Positions 11,983 to 22,471 of a stretch of 64,000 nt of DNA are shown here, one piece after another. The notes under the pieces are model-generated. The model made no database searches. It had not been told where the DNA came from and saw only the letters and a list, made by a program, of their open reading frames with translations. The first letter of the stretch is position 1; each line of letters begins with the position of its first letter. The position numbers and the translations under genes were made by a program. Source of the DNA: Metarhizium brunneum (taxonomy: Eukaryota; Ascomycota; Sordariomycetes; Hypocreales; Clavicipitaceae); NCBI RefSeq assembly GCF_013426205.1, contig NC_089422.1, positions 1 to 64,000 of the forward strand, in the 5' to 3' direction.

Positions 11983-12524
11983 CGCCTAGAGATTGCGCAT
12001 CGATAACAGCCTCGGATTCGCGACGCTCCTCCTCCTCCAACTCATCCAGCGATTGCAGACCCAAGCGAGTCATTTGTTGACCCTTGGTAACCAACTGCCG
12101 CTTTTGGCGGCGCAGTCGCGCTAGACGGGCCAGCGCTTCATTCAACTCAGCCTGAGCCTTGAGCATTTGCTCTTCCGCTCTCTCTTCCTCCTGATCCAAA
12201 CGTTTCGATTCGGAAATAATGCGACCAACTACAAGGACACTCATTAGCAAAAAACAGTGACACACAAAAAGGACACCTACGCGAGCTAATCGCGACACCA
12301 GAAGCATCACAGGAACGCCCCCGCCGCACGCATTCCCCGCACTTGGAGGAACGCTCAATCATCTTGCAACGAAGACCACGGGCGGAACAAAAGGAACACG
12401 GCATGACGTCGTAACCAAACGATTCAATGGAATCAGCCAAGCGATCGTTCCGTAAGGTAGAAGGAGCCTTCAACGAGGGATCTTTTCGCTTTCGGGTACG
12501 AGGAACGACGGTACGACTGGACAT
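11879..12524 (-). CDS. Antisense spliced gene of the retrotransposon, Cys-rich plus coiled coil
   Basis: On the strand opposite pol, an ATG at 12524 opens 244 coding bases. An intron at 12229-12280 (GTAGGT donor, GCTAAT branch, TAG acceptor, 52 bases) joins it to 350 more bases ending at TAG 11879. The spliced frame is continuous at 197 residues. Residues about 41-72 hold a CX2CX6CX9CX2CX6C cysteine pattern resembling a binuclear zinc cluster (CSFCSARGLRC...CGECVRRGRSC). The second exon is a long charged helix rich in Glu, Arg and Leu, probably coiled coil. The 3' end overlaps the pol chromodomain region by about 100 bases. I recall similar small proteins being abundant in fungal gene sets, probably from such elements. 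Function is unknown. Confidence 0.65.
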
Positions 12525-12636
12525 GGCGTCAGAAGGACATCACAAAGGATGAAAAGAAAGAGGAACTTACCAACGAAAAGAAAAGGGCAGAGGAACTACT
12601 TATGAAACAAGGCCTAGGTCTTGAGGACAAGACCAT

Positions 12637-12652
12637 GGGAGAGGGGACATCG
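12637..12652 (+). other. Polypurine tract of the retrotransposon
   Basis: GGGAGAGGGG lies directly upstream of the 3' LTR, with six bases between it and the TG end. This is the expected plus-strand primer. The decayed LTR at 5002 is preceded by a corresponding A-rich purine run. Confidence 0.6.
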
Positions 12653-13088
12653 TGTTACGACCCAGCACGTAGGCTGCAGGTTGGGCCGGCTGCATGGAGC
12701 CGCCGGGCGGCACAGGCATGACGGGCCACGGAACATTGGTCGGCACGACAGGACCAATGGGAAGGACGCTCAGTTATTATAAGTGAGCATGCACAACGCT
12801 CACCAGTGTTTGGAAGTGAGCATCGAGGATGCTCACCTCCGCGATAACTAGCAACCGTAGTATATAGGGACCCCCAAATTCGCTTCATAGATAGCCTCTA
12901 GCTCCTTAGCTTTCAACACAGATCATTACATTGAATAAGCCTCGCTTACAACTCTTTGACTCTGATCACTTGGTTACGGTCTACGACCTATTACCAACGT
13001 AACACCCAACTGCTCAGATTGACTGCCCTAGTGGCTCTGCCAACATAAACTACGACTAGTTTATCCCTTGGGAACCTTAGCCGTTACA
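12653..13088 (+). repeat. 3' LTR of the young chromovirus
   Basis: 436 bases identical by eye to the 5' LTR at 5278-5713, followed by the TAATA target-site repeat at 13089-13093. Identity of the two LTRs, which are copied from one template at insertion, implies a recent event. Confidence 0.95.
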
Positions 13089-13263
13089 TAATATAAATTA
13101 TTATATTAAATAAGCTTTACTTATAACTTTTTATTTTTAATTACTTAGTTATAATTTATAACTTATTATTAATATAATACCTAGTTACTTAAATTAATTA
13201 CTTTAGTTATTCTACTAATATAAACTATAACTAGTTTATCTCTTAGAAACCTTAGCCGTTACA
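13089..13263 (+). repeat. Decayed LTR, right part (split by insertion)
   Basis: From 13089 the sequence lines up with young-LTR positions 5539-5713, carrying many C to T and G to A changes but keeping the terminal CCTTAGCCGTTACA. Together with 5002-5277 it forms one LTR of about 446 bases, allowing for the duplicated TAATA. Confidence 0.85.
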
Positions 13264-14446
13264 CTCTTATTCTTTTTAAATAATTTTTTTTAATATTTTA
13301 GTTTTTTATATTTTATATACCCCTAAAACTTTACTTTTATTAATACTTTTTAATTAGACCTAAAATTTAATAATAGTTTTTCACTTAGTTCCTTAAGTTA
13401 ATTATATACTATTACTATATTTTCTAGCGTAATATTACTAATAAAATCCCCTTTTCTTACTTTCAATAATAATATAATACTATCTAACAGCCCAATACTA
13501 TTTTAGATTTTACGCTTGCACGATACTTGTATTATACGTGTAATTTTATTTAACTACAAAGCGAAACAACCAACAATTAATAATACTATCTAATATTTAG
13601 TAGTATAATAATTACATGTATAAAATATATAAATCGCAAGTTATAAGTACTACCTAGCTATTAATATTTATTATTCTAGTCCCTTAAAGTTTTAAATTTA
13701 CTTGCTTTAGTATTTAACCCTAGACCTTATAATTTATATAAGTAAATATTATAGTATAAGACAACCTTTTACGTATATAGCTAGTTTATTATTATAACTA
13801 ATTTATTTAGTATAGTATTTACGCGCTTAGTAGTATTAAAAGAATAATACCTTATATAGTATATTAATAAAGTAAAAGATTTTAGTTAAATTTACTGTAA
13901 GTATTATAAGCGGTTTAAAGTAAAGAATAATATTAGTGGAGATCCGGTAGCCGGAGAATAACTTATCCTAAATTATATCCACGGCTATATATAAAGATTT
14001 ATTAATAAGTTTTAGTTAAATCCTAGATTGCTTATAGCTGACGTGCGTATTACCTTCCTGCTGCCTGCTAGGCAGTAGGGGGCCTCAGGTAATATATTGG
14101 TATACACTATATATTAAGCTTATAATATAATTTTAAAAGAATATTAAATCTACACTTATAAAGTAAATTAAGTCTCTTGTAAGCTATAACTACTTGGGCC
14201 TTTAGTTCGGGCCTAGTTGAAAATACCAGGCTTGTTGGAAGCCGGCTACAGCTTACAGCTTATAGCCTATAACCTATAAACTAGGCTAGTTGATAGCCGG
14301 CCTTTAGTATATAATAATACGTAGAATAGTAAACTATATTCTGGTATATCCTACTACTAACTAGTATGTTGTAATAAACTTAAACTTCTTGTATGTAGTC
14401 TAAGATATAAGTTAGCACGGTAAATATATCAAGACTCTAGGCTGCT
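13264..14446. repeat. AT-rich stretch, no gene
   Basis: Mostly AT-rich, less extreme than 144-5277, with patches of normal composition at about 13920-14100 and 14200-14300. I see no open frame or primer-site match next to the LTR end. A short palindrome (CTGCCTGCTAGGCAG, about 14063) and a GCCGGC-containing patch near 14250, loosely like the LTR outer end, are the only recognisable marks. Confidence 0.6.
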
Positions 14447-15959
14447 CTATAAAAATATACATACTGGCAACTGTTGGTCTATAGTCGAGGCAAAATCAAG
14501 ACCCGGAAATACAGACCCATTATATTCGAGATCGGTCTCATCGGAAACTTTGTCAGGCCGGACAACAACAATCCACTCCTTGATATTAACGATAAGAGAA
14601 ATAGTACTGCTATCGCCTGCGAGATTATTTAAGCGTGCAAGTTGTGCCAAGCTCAGTCTTGTAACCGGGTAAGCCTCACGAGCTTCCACATCCCACGAGA
14701 TCCAGGCCATGTCGTTTGTCTGGCTCTCGTTTTCATCTTGTCGGCAGGCGAAGCCGTGGTCAGACCTGGGATATCCAGTAGGCGCTGTCCGAGCCCGCGA
14801 GTACACTGGCAAGACCTCAAACGTGGTCTCTGGATTTCGGTCCTTTGGATCATGGACCTGGACCTGCATGAATTTCAACTCACGCGAATACATCAGGCGG
14901 AGGGGCTTCTTTGGCTCGGACTGCGCCATGCTCGGCGCCGCGACGACATTTACAGCCCGTCTGTAAACGCCCGTCCATTCGAAAATCTGACGCATCATCT
15001 TCAGGTTGATGCGTGACCCGCGGCTCCCGTATCTCGGGTCTTTGATTCGCGGACCGTAATTGCTGCTCGTGAACAAAACTCAACGTTAGTCCAAACTGTG
15101 TCGAGATCTTCTACCAGGGGTGAGGGTTGGCCCGTACTGAATAGCAACCGCTATGGGACTGCCGTTATATCCGACCCAGACGACTGAGCCGCTCATACCA
15201 GCCGAGGTTCCTACGAGATACTCGAGCTGATTCTCTGCTATGATTGGATTCACAAATCTACCTGTGCTCTGGGTTGGGCCATCCATGAGAAAAGACTTTG
15301 CTGAGTAGCTGGATATATTGCACTGGCCGTCGATTCTATCGTCCTCTCCAAGGCGGATAGAAAACCCGAATGCCTGACGACGTTGTTTGACGTTCTCTGA
15401 CTTCAGAATGATGATGCCGAAGTCGTCTGTTGCCGATTGCTCGGTTGGCCTGGCCAAGTAGGCCTTGCTCACTCGAACATTTTCTGTGGCTATGCTGATC
15501 CACTCGCCCCCGTCTTGCCACCACGCCATCAGGTCTGTCGAGCTCATTCCGTGAGAGTCAACCAGGTTGTGGCCCGCGGTGAGAATTATGTCGTTAGTCT
15601 GTCCGGGAACTTCGATGAAGAAGCCGTTGCCTCGCATCTCTACCGCAGCGGTCACCAAAACAACATTAGTCCAGACGAGAAGGAAACTAATGCTTGACGT
15701 GTATATAAAGGAAAAAACAGTGATGATAACGATGATGACGATAATAATGATGATAATATAGAAAGAAATAAAGAGACAAAGAGGGGGGGAAGAGACAAGG
15801 AGAACGAAATATGTTGCTCTTACCCTCACCATTTCTTTCAAATTTGAGTGCTACAATAGCTTGACTCATAAAACTGCTATGTAGATCATCCAAGCCAAAT
15901 CGTACTTCTTCTTCCCTTGGCCGCCTTCGACCAAGGCGAATAGCAGTTGGGTTAACCAT
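14447..15959 (-). CDS. Trypsin-like (V8-type) serine protease domain protein
   Basis: The model uses exons 15959-15824, 15639-15115 and 15078-14447, giving 430 residues in one frame. The catalytic triad is visible: His in ILTAGHN, Asp in DDFGIIIL and Ser in GMSGSVVW. This fits the chymotrypsin-fold, glutamyl-endopeptidase-like family. The C-terminal 200 residues have no domain I recognise. Intron 1 (15640-15823) contains a TGATGA-rich microsatellite. The second intron is only 36 bases, unusually short, but it restores frame and has a GACTAAC branch site. No secretion signal is evident at the chosen start. This is the first gene after the repeat block. Substrate is unknown. Confidence 0.7.
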
Positions 15960-17357
15960 GATTTTTTTTCGAAAACTCGTTCAACCAAAGGACACGAAAA
16001 CAGCTGTCAAGCTTTCTTTGCGATGATTCCAGTTCCGTGAAAACGTGGGGGATAAAATCTAGTAGGGCATGGTAGATAATCAAACCAGGTATTGGGCGTT
16101 GACTTTGAAGAAAACGGGGGAGCGCGCACATGCCGAGGATCCATGGCGCCTCTTATCTAGAACTCTCTATTAGAACTCTCCTCCGAGTATTATTCTTTGT
16201 GATACAATCTCGCTGACGCACACTAGGCTGTATAGTCTCTGCAAATAATTCCCTCAATCTACACGTGATGCCCTCAAAATGGTTAATCGAGTAGGTTCCT
16301 CGTTCAAGAGGAAGCTCTGGCATGACTCGTGTCAGTCTGTTTGCCATGTAGTGTAACAAATTTTGGATGCAGGACTTTATCAATATTGACACCAATGTAG
16401 GCAATGAGAGGATTACCCGCTTTGGATGCCGGAAAGGAAAAGGGATTTCCGTTTTTACCACGGGCGGATTGTCCATTATACACGGTAACTTGGTATATTC
16501 TGTGATGATGTCGGAGAAGAGAAATTTCGTATCATGTATCGCGCAACGAGGATATCGCGGCACCGCTCGCTAGTTGCGACTTCGTATAATATCGAGATAG
16601 CTGTTTATTTGTATAGGTTCTCCAATATATTTTGAGCCTTGATATACCGACGCACATTAATGCCATACAAAACCACACAGGTTGCACTGCAACATGCAAC
16701 ACATCACTGGCCGCAGCAATTTTCTTCACGATTGCCCTCGCCATACATTACGTTACGGGAACAGCGGCGGACAGCCACGAGTCACGACTGCAGGAGGGTA
16801 ACATGCATGGCCGCCTGATCATTGAAAATTTCCCGGCGCCCGCCAAGATTGCTAGCATCTCCCTTGATGTCTGCGGGAGCCAATATTTTCCATGCAGTGG
16901 TTGACTGACGTCGGCTGAATGAATAAATGCAACTTCTGGGACGCTGTGAAACACCAGTTGACACATCCCTCCACATTTTGGTAAGCAATCCGTCATCTCG
17001 ACATGCCGGCCATCGCCGTGATGCCGTTCACAGGAAAAGAAATCCACCCAACCTACAGAAAGGCATGAACAGAGCGTACTGCTTGGTCCGAAATTCAGAC
17101 ATGTGTCGTAACCCTCGTTGCGACGGCGCCGGTGGTGTCGCAAATTCTTGTCACAATCGCTTAGTTTGTGTGTTGTCGCGGATTCAGAAGAAGAATCAAG
17201 GTCAGGAGAAGAATCGAGGTATAAAACAGAGGCAAAATTCTTCTGTCATAATGTCCTTCTCGTCACTCGCAGCTTTATTCTTCCATCGGAGCAAGCAATC
17301 CTCTTCAACAGCTAACTCCAAAACTTGTCCAAAACTTCCAACTCAACTTCCGTCATC
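15960..17357. other. Intergenic, no supported gene
   Basis: About 1.4 kb of normal composition. Short open frames exist on both strands but none shows a recognisable domain or a convincing spliced continuation. It must contain the promoters of the divergent protease gene (-) and lectin-like gene (+). Confidence 0.5.
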
Positions 17358-18439
17358 ATGAGCAACCTCGCAAACGTGGGCAACATTGTTCGCACCTTGC
17401 AATCCGTCAATTCGAACGTGACAGAAGACGGCCAACTGTGTCTTCTCTCGCTTGAGGGAGATAGACTCATAGAGAACATCTACGACAATGAAGAGCTTCT
17501 GTCTCAACGATGCGTGACCAACGACGCCAAGCATAACTCTTCGGCAGTCTACATGATGTTGGAATCCAGCGTGAGATAATGAGATAAGATTCGTCATTTT
17601 GCATCGTTCCGTGTTATAACGCTAACTTGCTACACCCCCCTTTCTGTAGGCATTCATGCTCTATCTCGGCAGCAACGCGTCGCTCTGCGCCAGGGAGTTC
17701 AACCACCGCGAGAAGGAGTGGGTGGAAGCGAAGATCGAAATTCCCCATCTGACTGACCTGTGCCCTGACACTCGCTTATCCGTCGTGACCGTTCCCGAGG
17801 TCACCATCGTCTTCTATCAGACCATCAAGGGGCAGGTACATGGCATCGCGTTCGACCGCAAAAAGGAGCACTGGCTGGCCCCCTTCTGCCTCCCCTGCCA
17901 GGCCCAGCGTGGAACGCCAATTTCGGCCTTTTCAACCCAGGAGTCCGTCATTGTGTCCTTTGTTGACATTGAGAAGAAAGTGCACATCTTCTCGAGGCGT
18001 CTCGAGGCTGACAAGTGGGAAGGTAATCACTCTTCCTTCTCCTCACATCTACTTGCCCAGGTAGAGCAGCTCTGTACATGTACACTGACACGGGGTTTGT
18101 GGGAAAATAGACAAGATTCTGGATGACTCGTCGGACAATGCACACATGATGAATTTGGTTGTCTATGAGAACGAGGAGCGCGGAACAATCGAGGCCTTTG
18201 CACAGGTGCAGAACAAGATTCTGCACATCGACCAGCATCAAGGACGCTCTTGCTTGGGCCAGGTGACCAAGGGAGAGTTCACGCCCATCACCAAGGCCGA
18301 GTGTGGAAGATTTATTCGCGCGCGCTTTGGACTGATGGGTCGCCTCCGTGGTAACACTACTATCAACATCAACTGGATTAACAACTCGGGCTACGCGCCT
18401 ATTTCTGTTTGGGGAGCGAGGCGACCAGCCTGGGCCTAG
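17358..18439 (+). CDS. Lectin-like beta-rich protein
   Basis: Exons 17358-17570, 17650-18022 and 18111-18439 join in frame to give 304 residues. Donors are GTGAGA and GTAATC, and acceptors TAG. The ATG at 17358 follows TCATC and an upstream in-frame ATG is ignored. The protein consists of repeated short hydrophobic strands with aromatic residues (for example VHGIAFDRKKEHWLAP and VSFVDIEKKVHIFSR). In length and texture this resembles fungal fucose-lectin beta-propellers (about 310 residues), but I do not see the defining repeat motif clearly. No signal peptide. The frame is intact. The lectin call is an inference of low strength. Confidence 0.55.
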
Positions 18440-19201
18440 GCTCAAGTTCGTGTGCCTTTGAGGCCTGTTATCCATTGCTGGATGCAAAAACCACCACTGA
18501 CCATTTACATTCTTTCGGAGGACTTTGATTAGCTACATCTAAATCTAAATTGACACTCGTATCAAGACACCGTGGCATCATCTAGGCTGATGACTTGAGT
18601 GCGTGATTGTTTATGCGCAGAATAAGCGTATGCTACTCGTATATCTGCTGGGACATGTTGTAGTCGCTCTCATCGAAGGCCATACGCGCTCAGTCCGAGT
18701 TGCTCAACGGTTCATCAGCTTTTGGCTCAACGCACGTCACAACCGACGAGCGGATTGAGGAGAAAGAGGACATGACTTTCCCGATTGTTTCCCTGAGCCA
18801 GGATATCTCGAGTCACTCCTGTGCCGATGAATGACTCGTTCGTTGGGCTGCTGTGCGCTCTGCCGTCTGGACAGTCGGAATACAACCTTGTCAGCACACC
18901 CTTTTCTTTCATGCATCCCCGCGCATGCCATGTCACAAACACTGGCAGGAGGGTTACTCAAAGTAACGTCAGAAATATGGCATATCCGGGCTTTTCCGCC
19001 TCGCGGAGACGTAGGTGACATGATTCGGCTTGGCTGGTCGACTACCTATGAGTGAGACAAAACGCTCAAGTATAAATAAAGACGCTGCAAAGCTGTCGAG
19101 AACACATCCAAAACACGCTGGAATTTCTTTGACAACTTTACCGCGACAAATTTTCCCAACTTCAGCCGTATCGTTTATTCCCTTTGCCAGCAGCAGTCAC
19201 C
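18440..19201. other. Intergenic, no supported gene
   Basis: About 760 bases without a supported coding region. The part just before 19202 should be the promoter of the ankyrin/vWA gene. A TATAAATAAAG-like element lies near 19070. Confidence 0.5.
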
Positions 19202-21051
19202 ATGGCGACTTCTATCCATACTATGGCAGGTGATGGAACCCTTACTGAAAGCGTTCTGAAGAAATTTCTAGCTGAAGGAGGCAGAGTTGACGACCAGGAC
19301 GACAACGGTTTCACACCTCTCAGTTATGCGGCCAGGAATGGCCGACTAAGTGTAGTCAAGCTTCTGATCAAGACGGGGGGCGCTTCTGCGAATGCAAGGA
19401 ACCGAAACGGTTCTATTCCACTCTATGAAGCCCTCTCCGGCGGAACTAACCGACACAACATCATAAAGGAGCTCATTCCCAAGACTAGCCCGGCCGAAAT
19501 AGAAGGGCTGTCCACGGGCAAAAACTGCCTCATCCGTGCCATTAAGCAGCAGGACGCAGACGCTGTGAAGCTGTTGATCCAACACGGTGCCAGCTTAGAA
19601 GCAAAAGATGCCACGGGTAAGACAGCCAGGCAATATGCCACAGAATCTGACAGTTTGGAAATCCAGAGAGCTGTGCTTGCACCCGGCGAGAAGAAATGGG
19701 TGCCCGAGCTTGTCAATATGCTGGTGAGCCTTGTGCTTTTCGTTCTGGCCTACGTCGATAGCGGTTCCTTGAAAGGCGTCGCCCGAGGCACCGTGTCCAA
19801 GCTGTATCACATTGGATCTTTGCAGCCTGATCCGGATATTGCCAAGGTAAGCTTGCCACTTGTGCGGCGCGCACGGCGCGTACGGCTTGAGTGTATCGAT
19901 GCTAGCTCTCTTTTCTAGGAAATTCAACATCCACAGACCGTCGACGAATTCCTGTTCGACCTCGGAGACTACGTCAAGAGCAGCAATCTAGGCCAATTCT
20001 TCCCCGATGACGACAATTATCTGACACAAGTGGCTGAGCGGGCCATCGAACTGAAGAACGACCCCCGGAACAAGACAGGGAAACCAGGTGATCTCAGAGC
20101 TTTGACGAGACTGGCGCTATACCAGCCCGTGTTCTACTGTGGTATGTTCTTCTTGTTTCCTCCTCTGCATGTCTCCAAAGCCATGGCTCTAACACCACCA
20201 CAGACGACAGCGGCTCTATGTTCGGGGCGAATTCCGCCACGGATAAAGGGATTCGCATGGACGCTCAACGAGCCCTCGTCAAGCGCATGGCTTCCATTGC
20301 AACGCGGCTCGTGCCCGATGGCACGGGCGCTCATCTTCGCTTCATCAACAGCAATAATGGAGGCGACAACCTCACCCAGCAGCAGCAGTTTGATCAAAAG
20401 ATGCCTACGGAGGGCCAGGGTGGCACGAACATCGGTGGAAGCCTGCATGACAAAGTTTTGGATCCTTTAATCTATGAAAAACTCAAGTCCAAGACTAAGC
20501 TGAGCCGCCCATTTCTCATTATTACCGTCACAGACGGCTGTCCGGATCCGGAAAACGTGGATGTTTTTAAGAACTCCATCATCACGTGTTTGAAGTGGCT
20601 GGATAGCTATCAATATCCTCCCGAGTGTAAGTAATGTTTGCCCCAGGATACTGTCCATTTTTTCCTCAACTCCTGCATGTACATTCCACATGATCCGACC
20701 AGAGGCTAACATGACCCAATGCCAATATAGCTGTCAAGTTTCTCGTGAGCCAGGTCGGCGACGATAAAGAATCGACTAAATTTCTCGATTCTTTGGCTGG
20801 AGATGCTGCTGTAGATCAGGTACTGCACCGTACAGCTGGTTCGTTTGCTCTTGTCCCTCTCCTGCACATTGTATGCGGGAAAGGATCGACTGATGTGCTA
20901 ACATGTTTTAAAGAGACTCTTGATAGCAAGTATGCTGCATTGAGGGACAACGAAGCCGGCCTTGAAGAATGGGTAAGTACTATAAAATATTCCTATTGAT
21001 TCTAATTACTGCAATTGTATATAGCTTACGTATGGGCTATCTAGCTTATAA
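19202..21051 (+). CDS. Ankyrin repeat and von Willebrand factor A domain protein
   Basis: Five exons (19202-19846, 19919-20141, 20204-20626, 20731-20972, 21025-21051) give 519 residues in a continuous frame with consensus splice sites. Residues about 15-160 contain ankyrin repeats (DDNGFTPLSYAARNGRLSVV, then a second set near LLIQHGASLEAKDATGKTA). A short linker includes a hydrophobic segment (MLVSLVLFVLAYV). The second half is a von Willebrand A domain with the metal-binding DDSGSM motif and TDGCPDPENV. In other fungi, vWA domains behind protein-interaction repeats occur in intracellular proteins, some linked to self/non-self recognition loci. That role is a guess here. A start at 19184 is also possible. 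Confidence 0.8.
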
Positions 21052-21491
21052 AAACCCTGATGTATCCCATTATGGGAGACAATGACGCTCAATTAGGCAT
21101 TCGAATTGAGTGACTATAAGTAGCGATATTCTTTTAGCGCTGCCTATAGCGAGGCGATAATAGGCAGTCGCAGCTTAGACAACAGACGTTAAGAAGCGTA
21201 CCTGGAGGGTTGGGGTTGGGGTGGACTAGGTTACTGGTGCTAGCTAAGTTATTCTACCCAATTTATTTATAGCGGAAAATATATAAAAAAAGAGCTGTCT
21301 TAAAAAGTAACTAGTTTTAGCTATTTCTGGTAATGAGCAGTTAATTTAAGTTATAGTATCTCAGGAAGCTCCACTATCCTCGTTTGTTAGATAACTGGGA
21401 CGATTTCCCTTGCCACCGTTTCCCAAACGTTATAATTTCATATATCATTTGAACTCGATTCCGGGAAACATCGGCAGCTCGCAAGACTTAC
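21052..21491. other. Intergenic, AT-leaning
   Basis: No gene is seen. The stretch separates the ankyrin/vWA gene from the first polyketide synthase remnant and may include sequence left after loss of the rest of that synthase. Confidence 0.4.
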
Positions 21492-21701
21492 TGAGTTCAG
21501 TCTCCCGGTTTTCGGGTGGTAGACTCCGTCGGATCTGAATCTAGAAGCTGGGAAGTCTGTCCATCCGCTTCTCCCCTCCACTAGCATCTTCCAGAGCTTT
21601 TCAGCATCTGTTGCATCTCCTGCGAATTTGGAGCTCATGCCAATTATCGCAATAGGCCCACTCGCAAAGCCAGATTGATTGTCGTGGCTAAGGCTTCCCA
21701 T
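21492..21701 (-). pseudogene. First exon of a highly reducing polyketide synthase, rest missing
   Basis: From ATG 21701, 70 codons encode the N-terminal edge of a ketosynthase domain (GPIAIIGMSSKFAG, then GRSGWTDFPASRFRSD), typical of fungal highly reducing synthases. The exon ends at a consensus GTAAGT donor (21486-21491 on this strand), so its boundary is preserved, but nothing of the remaining 2000 or so residues follows. It is oriented head-to-head with the non-reducing synthase pseudogene at 22472, as in two-synthase azaphilone-type clusters, which suggests a lost pair. Confidence 0.75.
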
Positions 21702-22471
21702 CTTCGATCGTTGAGGGTGGTCGACAAACAGCATGTTGAAGGGCAATATGTGCTTGCGTCTGGGAAGAATGGCCAATAGAACAGAAGAAGGAAACACTGG
21801 TCATTGCGTCTTAGATAGCTGCAGGGCTTCGGCGGCTCCCAAGTCCAGTATCGTGGTACTCGGTCGGATCATTCTGAATGGCGCGTGTCTGCCGTGACAA
21901 ACACCTAGCTGTGGATCTGTCGGTAGACCCCGTATACCTTTCGAAAGTGTACGAGCGGCATTGACCGGAATTGTTCTGAGCCCAGTGCAATTCACGCACA
22001 ACGGTGATAGCCTGTGAAGGGAAAAAGGACTTTGGCGGAGAGCGGCGAAATGTAGACGTAAGCCCGGAGTCAACTCCGTTCTTAGTTTAGTCGCGTACCT
22101 AAAGGAGTAAGTTAGAAGGCTGGCGGTTCAAAAAGTCCGCCTTGGATATTGGCAGACTCCGAATACATCTTCAAGACGGCAGTGCATAGCCTGTATCGCA
22201 GTATCTCAACTCCGGATTGTAACTTGGTGACCATGTCCGTATCCAGGAGGTACCAAGTGCCTTTCTGGAGACGAAGACGGGGCACAGCGTTTCTGCATAT
22301 TGCGACTAGATGAGTAATGAGTTTGAATCTAGTCAGATCCTAAAAGCTTGTGTATAATCCGCAAGAATTTGCCTTTTGGTGACAACCTGTGAAGACATCC
22401 GTTCACCTCAAGGCTTGTGGTAATCAACATTACCACATCACATTCGGCGATCGTTGCCATCTTGTACAGTC
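21702..22471. other. Former divergent promoter between two synthase remnants
   Basis: No supported gene. It lies between the divergent first exons of a reducing and a non-reducing polyketide synthase and probably was their shared upstream region. Confidence 0.45.

Larger units (their letters stand above)
5278..13088 (+). mobile_element. Ty3/gypsy LTR retrotransposon, chromovirus, young but frameshifted
   Basis: A 7.8 kb element is bounded by identical 436-base LTRs that begin TGTTACG and end GTTACA, and is flanked by the 5-base direct repeat TAATA (5273-5277 and 13089-13093). Domain order is Gag with zinc knuckle, protease, reverse transcriptase, RNase H, integrase and chromodomain, which defines a chromovirus. 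It has a self-priming type primer site and a polypurine tract. Identical LTRs and intact base composition show recent insertion that escaped RIP. One frameshift in gag and one in reverse transcriptase suggest it cannot move by itself. An antisense spliced gene lies between pol and the 3' LTR. Confidence 0.95.

Noticed and set aside
15713..15770. TGATGA/ATAATGA-rich run as a signal-anchor coding segment
   Set aside because: It would encode a poly-Ile segment before the protease domain, but splicing from 15824 to 15639 gives a family-like N terminus, so it is intronic microsatellite.
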